A model generated the notes under the pieces. It ran no database searches and was not told the origin of the DNA. It saw nothing but the letters and a program-made list of their open reading frames with translations. 64,000 nucleotides of DNA from Yamagishiella unicocca (Eukaryota; Chlorophyta; Chlorophyceae; Chlamydomonadales; Volvocaceae): contig BDSL01000113.1 in the NCBI GenBank assembly GCA_003116995.1, forward strand, positions 1 to 64,000, in the 5' to 3' direction. Both the position numbers and the translations under genes were made by a program. Of this stretch, positions 52,767-63,700 are shown in pieces; the stretch's first letter is position 1; the number at the start of each line of letters is the position of its first letter.

Positions 52767-55700
52767 ATGCAGCCCTCCACGTTTCTCTCCCCGGCAGTTA
52801 CCACTGGGGATGTCAGCTGGGTGCAGCTACTCGACATCTTGAACAACTCACAGGCTGCGCGCCCAGGGGCTATCAGCTACCCATCCTACAGCCCTCGCGA
52901 CGTGGAGGAAGCGGGACTTGAAGATCCATCATCCTCCTCGTCATCAGCAACCGAGAGTTCGCCGTCGGGGCCGGCAAGCCCCAGGGACCGGCCCGCGTCC
53001 ACCTCCACCGCAACAGCCCTGACGCAGCTGCAGCATCACCACCATCACCTCCAACAACACCCATACCATCAACAACATGAACCGCCGCAGCAGTTGCTTC
53101 CAAGCATTTCTGACACCTCTCACGCGACAGGCTTGTTGCTCCTCGGCCAACTCAGTCGGAGAACCCAGGCGGCAGCTGCAGCGGCGCCAGCAGCAGCGGC
53201 ACCAGCAGCAGCGGCGCCCGCAAGCAATGGTGCGGACGTCGGCGATGCGGACACGACCTCGGTGTCTGCGTCGGCGGAGCGCCACCGCCTCATATCGGAA
53301 AGCACGGGAGTAAACCTGCAGGTGCGGCGTGCAGGACTTATAAGGCCACGTGGCCGCCTAGGGCAGCACACGTGGTGGGGAAGTGGATAAGGAGCCCCTG
53401 TGTACGGCAGCAACGGAAGACACACACCAGGACAAGAGGGGAATGGTGTCCGGTCGGCGCGCTGCGGACCGTCCGGTTGGGGCGGCTGTGGGTTGATGGA
53501 CTTGGGATGGTGCGTAGAGGGGGGCAACTGGATGTCGATGCCTTGTACGGCACTCCGGGGCCGGGGCCGCGAGGATGGCCACCAGCGTGATGCGGCATTT
53601 CCGTGACAGTGGTTGGGGTGGGGGCGGGGGTGGGGACGTGAGGGCGGTTGGGGTGGGGGCGGGGGTGGGGACGTGACAGTGGTTGGGGTGGGGAAGACCC
53701 AAGTGTGCTGACGCGTGGTGGCGCTGGTGGTGGCGCCAGGACTGCTGCCAGGAGGCTGCGCCGGTGGGTGCCTGGTGCCACCTGCTAGGCGGGGCGGGGT
53801 GGGGAGCATGTAAAGGGGCTGGATCCGGATGAGGCTGGGCTGGATCCGAATGGCGGGAATGGACACGTGGGAGCAAGCGGCACTGGAAGGGGCGGGCTCG
53901 GGGCAGGGGGCTGGACGCAACCCAACTGGCTGCGCCCTTGGTGCTCCGCTCGCTGGATCCACCTACTGGATCCACCTGCTGGATCCTCCCGCTGGATCCT
54001 CCCGCTGGATCCACCTGCTGGATCCACCTGCTGGATCCTCCCGCTGGATCCTCCGGCTGGATCCGCCTCCCGCCGCCTGCCACCGCACCCCAACTTCCGT
54101 CGCACGCGCCCCGCGGTTTGTCGCCGCCGCTCTGTCTGCAGGTGCTCGCGGAGTGGGTTTCGGAGCTGGTGCCGTTCGTGCTGCTGCTGGCGTGGGTCTT
54201 CATCTTCCAGCACCTTGGAAGTGAGTGTACGACAACACGCGGGGCTGGCGGCCACCACCACCACCATTGCCACCAACGCATGTGCGAGGCTGCCAGACGT
54301 GTCCATCGTCGCGCCCTGCCCGCACCCACGACACACTCACAGCGCGATTGCGCCCATCTCGGCCCAAGCGGCCGGACGTAACAAAGCGGGGGGAGGCAGC
54401 TGCTGGACACAGCGGCTAGCTGGGTCCGGCGAGCGGCGCCAGTACGACATCAAAGGAACTCACCGACCGTTGAGGTGTATGTGCGTGTGCATGTGCGTGT
54501 ATTTGGGTGGGGGCGGGGTAGCCTGCGGTCGGCGGACAACGCAAACTGACGAGCGCCCCCACCCGCTCCTGCCCCTCCACCCGCCTCCCCTCCTGCCCCT
54601 CCACCCGCCTCCCCTCCTGCCCCTCCACCCGCCTCCCCTCCTGCCCCTCCACCCGCCTCCCCTCCTGCCCCTCCACCCGCCTCCCCTCCTGCCCCTCCAC
54701 CCGCCTCCCCTCCTGCCCCTCCACCCGCCTCCCCTCCTGCCCCTGCCCCTTCCCCTGCGCCTCCACCCGCCCCGCCACCTGCTGCCCCTACTGCCGCCCT
54801 ACTCGCTACCACCTCCATCCCGCGGCCCCCCCCCCACCCGCACCACCCGCACACCACCCCTGCAGCCCTCTTCAACATCGTGTTCCTGGCGGCGTGCATC
54901 TTCCACGCCAACGCCGACATCCGCCGCCTCATAGCCCTGCGGCGGGAGGCCCGTGTGGCCACCTGCCTGGGCCAGGCTTTGACTGTGTTGACGTTCACCT
55001 CCGTGGCGGTGCTGCTGACGCTGCCGGACACCAGCCTGATGCGGGTGCTCACGCTGAGGACGACAGCGGCCAAGAGCGTAAGGCACGGGGGGCGCGGGTG
55101 TGTGTGTGTGGGGGGGGGGCGCCCGAGGGGAGGCGCCGGGGAGGGGGGTACAGAAGAGAACCGTTTACTCAATATGGGAAGTGTTAGGGGCTTTTGGGGG
55201 GCCCGGGGAGCGCCGTGGGGATAGCATGGGGGGGGGGTAGCACCGGGGTGACCGGGACGCAGACATGGGTGGTGGCCAGGAAGCCAGCGACATAGGAGGA
55301 GGAGGGAGGCATGGGGAGGGGGCGATATGGGCGCAGGCACGAAAGGGTTGCATCCGCGAGCCGAAACCGGTAACAAAAACCGATAAGGTGAAGGGAAACT
55401 GTAGACACGACTGGGGAGGGGGAGGCGGGGCGATATAGGAGGAGATGTAGAGGGACGGGGACGTGTGGGATATGGCGCTAGTGCCCTCACGTGAAACGAA
55501 GGAATGAACGAACGAGCGCCGATAGGGGCCTAAGCAGCGAAACGCGTTGCGGCGTACGGCGCTACCCCACGCGCCAACCCACCCATCCGTATCCTTGGGC
55601 TTGGCTGAGGCTTGGCTGGGTTATCACCCCCCCACACACACACACACGCCCCTCCCCACCCCACATCTCTTCAGCGCCGACCTATGGTTTCCTCTCCACC

Positions 55701-57573
55701 CCCCCCCCCAAATGACGAGTAACAGGTTCTTTTCTGCCCCCCTCCTCAGGCCGTGGACTCGCTGCTGCTGGTCCTGCTGGCGGACAGCGTGTTGCGCTTC
55801 GGCAGCCTGGCGCCCAAGCTCACGGTGCTGGCGTGGTTCCGGAGCAGACAGCCGTCCGCCGCGGGGTCGGGCGGCGGCGGGGGCCACCTGACGGGCGCGC
55901 GGCAGCAGCGGCAGCAGTCGCGGGTGCTGACGGCGGTGGAGCGGGGCGTGGCGCTGTACCGCTCCGTGCTGCCGGGGCCAGTGTGGTGAGATACGACTCC
56001 TGGGCGCCCGCCGGTTGTGCGCGGCTGGAAGGCGGGGTGGCGTGAAAACCGTTGACGCGAAAAAGACAGGGTAGTTGGCGCGTGGAGGGCGGGGGCGGGG
56101 GCGGCGTCGCGTGTTGGGTGGCTGTGAAGCGAGGACGTCCCGCGTACTGGCAGCGACGGAAACGGAAACGGAAAACTACCGGTAGTTGGAGGACGGTGAG
56201 AGGGTGTGTGGGGGCCGCAGGTGTGTGGCCCATGATTGTTGTTGTTGTCGGTGGCGCCCGGCGGCAGCCAGCAGAGCGGGCGGCTGAGCACCCGCCCTGC
56301 CCCCTGCTGGCGACTCGTCCGGCTTGGCCTGTGGCGGCGTGGGAGGGCAGCCGGGGTGCAGCGCTGTGCGAGCGGGAGCCTGGCCCCTCCCCCGCGGGTG
56401 CTACTGTACGACCGCACGACCAATGAGGCAAAACAAATTGACCATCACCGCCCTCCTCCCCCTCCCCCCGTACCCCTCCGCCCCCCCTCGGCTGCCCCGC
56501 ATGCCCCCCACCACCTTAACGTCGCCCCGGCAACACCGCTCCCACCTGCCGCCCCACGGTTCGGTTGTACGGCAGGTACGGCTACCTGCTTCGCATCGAG
56601 ACAACTTCTTCCCCCGTCCTGGCCTCCCTCTTCTGCGGCTTCTACCTGGTGCTCAAGGTACGACAAACCCGCCCCCCGCCCCCGGCACGTCGCCACCCGA
56701 CCACCACCCGCCACCACCCTCCACCACCCGGCCCCGTACACTGCGCGCGTCTTTCCACCCTTTGGCCCCCATCCACCGCTCCCCGAATCCTGACCCCAAA
56801 CCCGCAATCGGACCCCGCTGCCCCCGCCCCACCCCGCAGGCGTCGTACGTGGCGGCTCAGGCGAGGCTGCTGCTGCTGGCGTTACGGACAGCCACGCGGC
56901 AGGGGGCGCTGTACGGCAGCTACGTGGGCCGGGCGGATAGTGGCGAGACGGGCACCTTTGGCGCGTGCCCGGTGTGCCAGGTGCGGGTCCAGGGAGGGCG
57001 GGGGTCCAGGGGGGACGGGGCAGGCATGCAGGCGCCGGCTGCTGTTGGCCGGGCTGATAAGGCCCACTTGGGGATCTCCAGACGCGCCCGTAGCAGTGTG
57101 CTACTGGTAAGCCAGCCAGCGGCCTCCTGGCAATGTGAGGCTGGGATTCCACGCGACAGCAGCACAAGCTTGGAAGGCCGCGGGTAATGCCGTAACGAGC
57201 GCACACTGCTAGTCGTACATGGGGGCGTGGTTGAGAGTCATACACGCGTGTGGATTCCCTGTCGGACGTTAACGGTCGGATCAGCGTGGGGGGTTTCCCC
57301 TGCTCCCACCCCCAAGTATCCCCAGCTTGTCCTCCCTCCGATACCCAACACTCCCTCGCCCGCTCCCCCCTCCCGCCCCCCCCCCCGGCTGCCCTGCAGG
57401 ACCCCGTGAACACCCCTGTGCGGCTGGACTGCGGACACATCTTCTGCGAGGAGTGCATCCTGGAGTGGCTGGAGCGGGACCGCACCTGCCCCATGTGCAG
57501 GGCGCAGGTCCGACCCGCGGGTCTGCCGTCGTGCAGCGACGGCGCGTCTCCGCTGCTGCCGCAGATCTTTTGA
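52767..57573 (+). CDS. RNFT-type transmembrane RING E3 ligase (7 exons, 492 aa)
   Basis: Exons: 52,767-53,321, 54,142-54,220, 54,866-55,077, 55,750-55,985, 56,576-56,657, 56,840-56,980 and 57,400-57,573. All junctions are GT-AG and the phases sum to 1,479 nt. The N-terminal 185 residues are low-complexity (Ser, His/Gln, Ala runs). Exons 2-6 give about five hydrophobic segments (ELVPFVLLLAWVFIFQHLG, IVFLAACIFHANA, LTVLTFTSVAVLLTL, SLLLVLLADSVLRF, SPVLASLFCGFYLVLK) with the family landmark PGPVWYGYL. The C-terminal RING (about 431-470) has CPVC, DCGHIFCEEC and CPMC. Layout and landmarks match RNFT1/RNFT2 and their plant homologues, membrane E3 ligases linked to ER quality control. A broken gypsy element lies directly downstream. 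Confidence 0.88.
53600..53695. repeat. GGTTGGGGTGGGGGCGGG minisatellite (RNFT intron 1)
   Basis: GTTGGGGTGGGGGCGGGGGT with GGGGACGTGA is repeated about 2.5 times. It is G-rich on the transcript strand. Confidence 0.85.
53950..54065. repeat. CTGGATCCACCTG/CTGGATCCTCCCG 15-bp repeat (RNFT intron 1)
   Basis: About 8 units of 15 bp alternate CTGGATCCACCTG and CTGGATCCTCCCG types. The array lies just upstream of the exon 2 acceptor. Confidence 0.9.
54556..54750. repeat. 24-bp CCCCTCCACCCGCCTCCCCTCCTG repeat (RNFT intron 2)
   Basis: About 8 nearly perfect units (CTGCCCCTCCACCCGCCTCC) fill the second intron. Long open frames across it are compositional. Confidence 0.92.
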
Positions 57574-57576
57574 TCA

Positions 57577-57602
57577 GCCGAGGTGGCCGAGCAGTGATGT
57601 GC
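57577..57602 (+). other. tRNA-Leu-like 5' sequence just after the RNFT stop
   Basis: AGCCGAGGTGGCCGAGCAGT resembles the acceptor/D-arm start and A box of tRNA-Leu. No anticodon arm or T arm follows, so it is a fragment or a chance match. Confidence 0.2.
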
Positions 57603-57943
57603 GCGCGAGGTGCATTGCAGACAAATTAGCAGGCGGAAGCAAAGGAGACGAAGTCGGATAACAAGTCTGCCGTTGGCGGTGTGTGTCAACCAAAGCATAA
57701 TACAGATATCACAGCTAGAAGTGAAGTGTATCCTTTCTACCGTAGAGCAGTTTATTGTGAGGCAGAGACCCTGTCAGATGGGCCTCCTTGTCCGTAGCGG
57801 TCATGGCAAATGCCGGTAATCAGCAGTAACCAATGATCCCATTCGTAACATTGGTCGCGATGTCAGCATCTACGCATTCCAACACGCATATTGTTTGACA
57901 GAAACCGATAATGTTCTGTCCCCGAAGTATTCTGAGGCAACGC

Positions 57944-58560
57944 TCACAACATCTGCTCTCCCCTCCGGGAGGCAACGTCCTCGTTGCTCGCACGAGAGTT
58001 CCAGTGTTCAGTCTGCGCAACCTTTTCTGTAAAACCAACGTCATCAACCCAACTACCAATATCATGTTCAGGACCCCGACCTTGCCGTCAACAGAGATTT
58101 CGACCTTCGTGATCCAGAATCCGCTCATCTCTGTACAAAGGCTCACCGTGACTATCAAAGGCAACGGGAGCCCAAGGCTGCACTGTACCATCAGGTCGTA
58201 CCATCGTACCATCTGGTCGATAAGGGGTTTACTAACGAAATGTGAAATACGTTGTGAACTTGTGATTCGGTGTTCAGACGGGTTGTTTAAAATGAGCTAC
58301 GACGGGGCTAATCAACTCAGCAATCCACTTTGGCATGAGTTTACGAGAGAGCGACGTTGAGCCGCCAGGTTCTTCGTGCTCAACAGCACTTCTTCACCGA
58401 CCTGCAACACAACGTCGCGGCAGCGTCTCAGCATTCACACGCACCCGATCTTGGGCGGCCTGCCGGCGGCGTTTAGCTTTCGCCAAACGATCCGCAAAGG
58501 TTGTTCGGTCCGGGGAACTGGACGGACTGGGGGCGCCGGGGCTGAAATAGATGGCGAGTA
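57944..58560 (-). mobile_element. Decayed Ty3/gypsy integrase C-terminus and chromodomain
   Basis: The minus strand shows the ordered landmarks of a chromovirus-type gypsy polyprotein end, spread over frames. They are FADRLAKAKRRRQAAQDRVR, then VGEEVLLSTKNLA, SRKLMPKWI, VHNVFHISLVNPL, GTVQPWAPVAFDSHGEPLY, RDERILDHEGRN, a stop, and GRGPEHDI with WVDDVGFTEKVAQTE. At least two frameshifts and internal stops are present. The upstream RT/RNase H part is missing. It begins about 370 nt after the RNFT stop on the opposite strand. Confidence 0.85.
58028..58032 (+). other. Candidate polyadenylation signal TGTAA (RNFT gene)
   Basis: First TGTAA after the RNFT stop, 455 nt downstream. It lies within the antisense gypsy relic, so its use is uncertain. 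Confidence 0.3.
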
Positions 58561-60049
58561 GGCCGCTGCGTGCACTGCTGGCCCGTTGATGCTGCTACTG
58601 CTGCTGTTATTGCTGCCGTTGACTGCAGCCCCAGGAGGGGCCGGGGAGTCATGCGCACTCCACAGGGAATTCCCAAGGACTTCAGCTTGGAATGTGCCGC
58701 CCCAGAGTCGGGCCCGGCCTGTAAGGGAGGAGGAGCTACACAGCTGCTGTCAGTCAATACACTATAAGCCCGACAGTACGGGACCAGAGCGGCGGAGAGG
58801 TGGACTTGTGGGTTCAGATCCGGAGGTAGCCAGCAGCACCCCAACCCACCCACCCATCGAGACCTTCAGTCACTGGCATTGCGGTTACATCCACATCGCG
58901 AGCTCACGCCACTCAGTCAGCGCTGTCGTCGCAGCCATTGGGGCCAGGAAACTGGCATCATGTATTACCCGCATCAGAATCACTCGCCGAGTGCCCCGCA
59001 CGACGGCTCCAGCTGCGTCATCATCGGTTGCCGTACCTCTGTGGCACCCCCTCAGTAGGCGGCGGCCCGCACCGGCCTCCCAGCTGCTGCACTAGCCCCG
59101 TATCGGGTGACAAACAACCCAAGCAAAAATACAACGCCGTAGAAGCGATGTGCGTGGTCCGGGCGGTCCCCAGCTCAATAGCGGGGCTCCAAAAAATGCC
59201 GCCGCCCACTTATCGTCCGTCCGAATGCACGGCGAAGTCCATCTCACCCACGTACGGCAGGCCCGCAAAGAGGGCCAGCCTGGCACCTGGGTGTCGTACA
59301 ACATGATACACGTATAAGGGAAGGCCCCAGCACCTCCCATCTCTCGTCTCACCTCGTCTCACCTCGTCTCACCTCACACATTGGAGCGATCCCGGTCTCC
59401 CCTCCGACCCCATGGCGGTCTGAGGTCCAGATTGCTCACCAACCAACCAACCAACCTAGGCCTCTCCTCGCTGTCACCTCTCCTCACCTCACCAACATCG
59501 CGCTCAACGCCAGGGCTCACAGCAACACAACTCGCAACCGCAACCGCCGGTTAGCTCCAGCCCAATAGGTCATACAGTTTTACAACTCCCCGCCGCTCAC
59601 GACGCAAAACTTCAAAATTGGCAAAGCAGTGCAAGGCGCAAAACACACCGCAAAGGCGGCCCTCGCTGCCAACATGTGGCACCCAACCGCCCAACAGCAG
59701 CCGCATCGTGTCCGCATCGTGCCCCTTGCCCCGTCGTCCACCGGCATCGTCTCAACCCTCCCTCCCTCCCTCGCCTCCCGGCAGCGCCCCTCCTCTCCCT
59801 CCCCTCACTCGGACGCATACGCCAGCGGCAACGAAGTCAACATCGCAACAACGCCCCACAACGAATAAAACATCAGCGGTCCACCCAGTACACCGTACTT
59901 ACGTACCCTCACTCGTCCAGTACGGGTCCCTTAGAGCCGACGACACTCTCGGGCCGGGCCGGGCCGTCACCCCACCCCGCAGCCCCCCATGCGGGGGGGA
60001 GCCGCCACTTCCCCCCCTCCTGGCCCCCTTCCCCCCCTCCTTGCCCCCC
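58561..60049. other. Convergent intergenic region between RNFT and Lon genes
   Basis: There is no confident gene. Minus-strand text near 59,300-59,230 (LFAGLPYVGEMDFAVHSD) may be a coding relic. ACCTCGTCTC is repeated about 3 times at 59,346-59,373, and (CAAC)n lies at 59,439-59,456. TTACA at 59,580-59,584 (TGTAA on the minus strand) is the likely poly(A) signal of the Lon-domain gene. Confidence 0.5.
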
Positions 60050-63000
60050 TCACGCCGCCGCGGACAGCGCCATGAGGGCGCACTTCGCTGACAGCAGCGC
60101 CCTCGCCTCCCCCATCACCTCCTGGGCCAGGTGCAGCCGCTCCAGCACGTCCTGCGGTGTATGGGGGTCGATAAGGAGGGGGTGGGCGCTGCAGGTGTGG
60201 TGGGGGGGCGAGGCATGTTGTTGGGGGGGCTTACAGAATAGACGGGGGGGGAAGACTGGGGGGCGGCATAAAGACCGGTAACGCGACATGGATAGGATAG
60301 CTGGCGAGACGGGGGGTGGGGGGTGGGGGCGGGGGTGGGTTGGGGGTTTCATCATGTGCCACTGGGGAGCGTTGTCAGCGGAATGGAAGCAAAGGCAGCT
60401 AGGGCGGTGGAAAGCGATGGGGGGCGGAACCCGGACATGGACTGGTGACGTCGCAGACGAGCCTTACAGGACTCGTCATGAGGTCTGGCCCCCACCCCGA
60501 CTGGTCGTGAAGTCCCAACCCCCGACTGGTCGTACAGCCTCAACCCCCCGACTGGTCTTACAGCCCCACCCCCTCCGCCACCTCCCACCTGCGTCTCCAG
60601 CGCCGCCGCCTGGTGCCGCAGCAGGGCGTCCCGCTCCTGGAGGGGCCGCGAGGGGGTTGCGAGGGAGGGAGGGGGTTGCGAGGGAGGGAGGGGGTTGCGA
60701 GGGAGGGAGGGGGTTGCGAGGGAGGGAGGGGGTTGCGAGGGAGGGAGGGGGTTGCGAGGGAGGAGGGGGTTGCGAGGGAGGGAGGGGGTTGCGAGGGAGG
60801 GAGGGGGTTGCGAGGGAGGGAGGGGGTTGCGAGGGAGGGAGGGGGGCGAGGGAGGGAGGGGGTTGCGAGGGAGGGAGGGGGTTGCGAGGGAGGGAGGGGG
60901 TTGCGAGGGAGGGAGGGGGTTGCGAGGGAGGGAGGGGGGCGAGGGAGGGGAGGAGGGGGGGAGGGGCAGCATGGGGTCGGTGAGGGGGAGGCAGGGGGGG
61001 ACGAGTGGGTGCCAGGGCAGGAAGCCATGGAGGACTCGGCTGTGGCGGCGGTGCCGTACACATGGGAGGTGGTGGGTGGGTGCGGCCAGGAAGCCGGTGG
61101 GGGGGAGGTCTGCAAGGAAAGGAGGGAGGGAGGGAGGGCTGCGCAATTGCGTAAAGGATAATCGGCAAGATGCGACACCGGCAGTGTGGGAGGACGGAGG
61201 GGGCGTGTCAAGCCGGGATCAGATCCGACTCCCCTAGCCCTCGAGGTGCCGTACACGCCACATGCCGCACGCGCCTCCAGGGGGGCATCTCGTCCGCTCC
61301 CCAATGCACCTCCCCCTTTTCAATCCCCCGTACCCTACTGTTATGTAACCGGGTCTTCACGCCCACCCCCTTGACCCCCACAACCACACGCCACCCCACC
61401 CCACCTCCTCGGTCGCCCTCGGTAGCGTTTGAATGGCCGCCAGCGACAGCCGGCACGCCCGCTCCAGATCCAGCAGGCTGGGACGAGACCGGATCACGCC
61501 GCCGCCGCCAAGCACGCCGCCGGAGCCGCCCCCCAGTACCGCCGCTGCCGCCAGCCCGCCCGCGGCGGCGCCGGGCAGCTGCAACGAGGACGGAGGCTCC
61601 GCACCCGCAGCCGCGGCAGCGGCGTACTGGGTGTCGGATTCGGATTCGGATCCAGAGGAACCTGACGGCGACGACATGGAACCGGAGTCCTTGTAGATGG
61701 GCCCTACGTCGGGCTGGATCTGCTTTGCGAGGATCTTGCTGGGCTGGAAGTCGTCCCGGGAGGTGAGGGGCAGGCCGGGGGCGGCACCGACGCCTTCCGC
61801 GGTGCGGCTGTTGAGCAGCATGGATGAGGAGGAGAAGACCAGCGGATGGGGGTTGTCAACCCTGGCGGGGGGGGAGGCATGGTTACACGGTAGGAACACC
61901 AGCCGGCGAAGTGTGTTCGGACAGGCGTTTGGAGTGTGCATGCCGGGGAACTTGGGTTGGCTACCGGGAAAGCTGTGGACGGGGCCCGTGGACGGCGTGG
62001 GAGAGAGCAGAGACACAAACTACCGGCGGAGGTCCCAGGGCAGGTCCGTTCTTCTCGGTGCTAAGGGGGTTGCAAGGCAGACCCGTGTAAAGCGCTAAGG
62101 GGGTAGGGTCTGCATTGTTGTGTACAGCTTGTCCTCGCTGTAACGACAGCTGCTTCGCCGGAACCCGAACGTAAAGCACACCCCACAATTCCTCTTTTGA
62201 AACGTGGCGCCACCTGGAACGAAGGCCCCCCTCGTCCCTGACGGCCCCTCGTCCCTCACGGCCCCTCGTCCCTGACGGCCCCGCGCACCAGTGCATGGCC
62301 CGCTGCAGGTTGGCGGTCTCGGGCGTCTTGAACTTGGACGACAGGTTCTGAACGTCCTGCGTGTGTGGGTGGGTGATGTGAAGGTGGGTGATGTGTGGGT
62401 GGGTGGACTCATGGACAGATGGGGGGCAGGAAGGTGCGGGGGGGGGGGGAACCGTGGTGTGGTGGTGGGGTTCGGTTGCGGTGCTCGCACACAGCGACCA
62501 GACCCCTCCATGCTTGCCCCCCCACTCAGCTGCCCCAGGTCCGTCGACCCCCTCTCCTCGAGGTCCACCACCATCACCCCGAACCCAGCGCCCTGGCCCC
62601 CAGCCACCTTCATAAGGCCCCTGAGTCGCTCCACGGATCCGCAGATGTCCCGCCACACGGGGGCCTGGGGGGAGAAGTGTGTTTTCGGGGGGAGGGAGAA
62701 AACCCGTTTACACGACATGAGAGGAGGAGGGGCGCGGGCCGGCAGGGTCCGCGTGTGACGGTGTGAGATCACTTGTGGGCCGCGGGTGAACCCGAACAGA
62801 CTGTCGTACGAGTAGAACGGGCCCAACCCCTCCCACTGCAAAGCCCTCGTCCTCCTCCCGCACCCGCCATTCCCTGTCCCTCCCCTTCCCCCCTCTACCC
62901 CTCGCCGTTCCTCTCCACCCACCAGCTCCCACACCGATACACGGGCTGGGACCTAGCCGGGCTCCGCCGCGTCTCGCCCCACCCCGTCCCAGCCCGCCAC

Positions 63001-63393
63001 CCAGGTTTTCCCACTTGCGCCTCACACGCTACCGCACATCAGTTTGTTTCTCTATCTTTAACAGGCCGCCGACGGACCGTGTCCACGGGTTTCTCAGGTG
63101 CCAACCCAAGTTTTCCGGCATGCGCGCGTGTCCCAAAGAAGGTAGTTCCTGCTCTCCGTGTAGCCGGGTCTTATCGTTGCTACCCCCAATTCTTTTCTGT
63201 AACCCCCAGTTCCTTTCCACATACCCACACCCGGTCCCCCCACCTGCAGCCGGTCCAGGTCCACCGAGTCCGTGAGCGGCACCACCACCGCCCGGAAGTA
63301 CGGCCGCGTCTGCGCCAACGACTTAACCGCCACCCGGCCCTCCGCCTGCACCCGCAGGTACACGCCCTGCTCTGTCTGCTTCACGTCGATCAC
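60050..63393 (-). CDS. Lon-substrate-binding-domain protein, 5' end outside window (6 exons seen, 293 aa)
   Basis: Exons (minus): 63,393-63,244, 62,664-62,608, 62,356-62,289, 61,861-61,405, 60,636-60,589 and 60,151-60,050 (stop). The phases agree throughout. For exon 2 the donor AAG/GTGGCT was chosen because it alone joins in frame to DVQNLSSKFKTPETANLQRA. The first visible exon reads VIDVKQTEQGVYLRVQAEGR, then RVAVKSLAQTRPYFRAVVVP, typical of the PUA-like N-terminal domain of Lon (substrate recognition, without ATPase). The middle (exon 4) has MLLNSRTAEG and a Ser/Gly/Ala-rich linker. The C-terminus is helical (ERDALLRHQAAALETQ, DVLERLHLAQEVMGEARALL). The layout resembles plant stand-alone Lon-domain proteins, many plastid-targeted. 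The start and any transit peptide lie beyond 64,000. Confidence 0.75.
60497..60566. repeat. 24-bp CCCCGACTGGTCGTACAGCC repeat (Lon-gene intron 5)
   Basis: Three imperfect units of CCCGACTGGTC with GTACAGCC/TTACAGCC lie just 5' (plus strand) of exon 60,589-60,636. Confidence 0.85.
60655..60960. repeat. 19-bp GAGGGAGGGAGGGGGTTGC minisatellite (Lon-gene intron 4)
   Basis: About 16 units fill the intron between exons 4 and 5, some shortened (GAGGGAGGAGGGGGTTGC) and two ending GGGGGGC. The strand bias makes the plus strand G-rich and the transcript C-rich. Confidence 0.92.
62231..62283. repeat. 18-bp CCTCGTCCCTGACGGCCC repeat (Lon-gene intron 3)
   Basis: Three units, one with CTCACGG, lie directly beside the exon 62,289-62,356 donor. 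Confidence 0.85.
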
Positions 63394-63510
63394 CTGGGGC
63401 CGCAGGGGGGGGCAGGGGGGCAGGGGGGCGAGGGGAGTGAGCGCGGAGCGGGGGAGGGGGTGTGTGTGTGCAAGGAGGCGGGGGGTGGCATACGGACTGG
63501 GTGGCGGGTG

Positions 63511-63700
63511 GCGCCCCCCCTGGGCATCTCCGCCGCACCCCTCACCGCCAACCTCTTCCTCGCATGGTTCGAACACAAATTCTCGGCCTCAACCTCGCTT
63601 CCGCCGTTCGCGCCGCCCTCGCCGCCTTCGCCTTCTCCCTCCGCTCCCTGGACGACCTCCCCTCCCTCCGCTGCCTGGCCGATCCCCCCCCCCCAAAGCC
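63511..63700 (+). mobile_element. Second Penelope-like RT fragment
   Basis: LGISAAPLTANLFLAWFEHK in one frame and ASAVRAALAAFAFSLRSLDD in the next match the 34.65-34.83-kb RT (ISAAPCIANLFLAWFEYT, then RAALAAFASSLRFLDD). Similarity starts and ends sharply. It lies upstream of the first visible Lon-gene exon, opposite in direction to that gene, so it is probably in an intron of it. Confidence 0.8.

Noticed and set aside
54450..55490. 346-codon minus-strand open frame
   Set aside because: It is antisense to RNFT exon 3 and the 24-bp array. The plus strand has consistent splice phases and family landmarks.
60352..61304. Long Pro/Ser-rich (minus) and Gly/Arg-rich (plus) frames
   Set aside because: They are produced by the 19-bp intronic array. 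Exons either side belong to the Lon-domain gene.
62526..62607. Longer exon 2 for the Lon-domain gene (continuing through GFGVMVVDLEERGS)
   Set aside because: Its donor would leave a phase that does not join the next exon in frame, whereas AAG/GTGGCT at 62,607 does.
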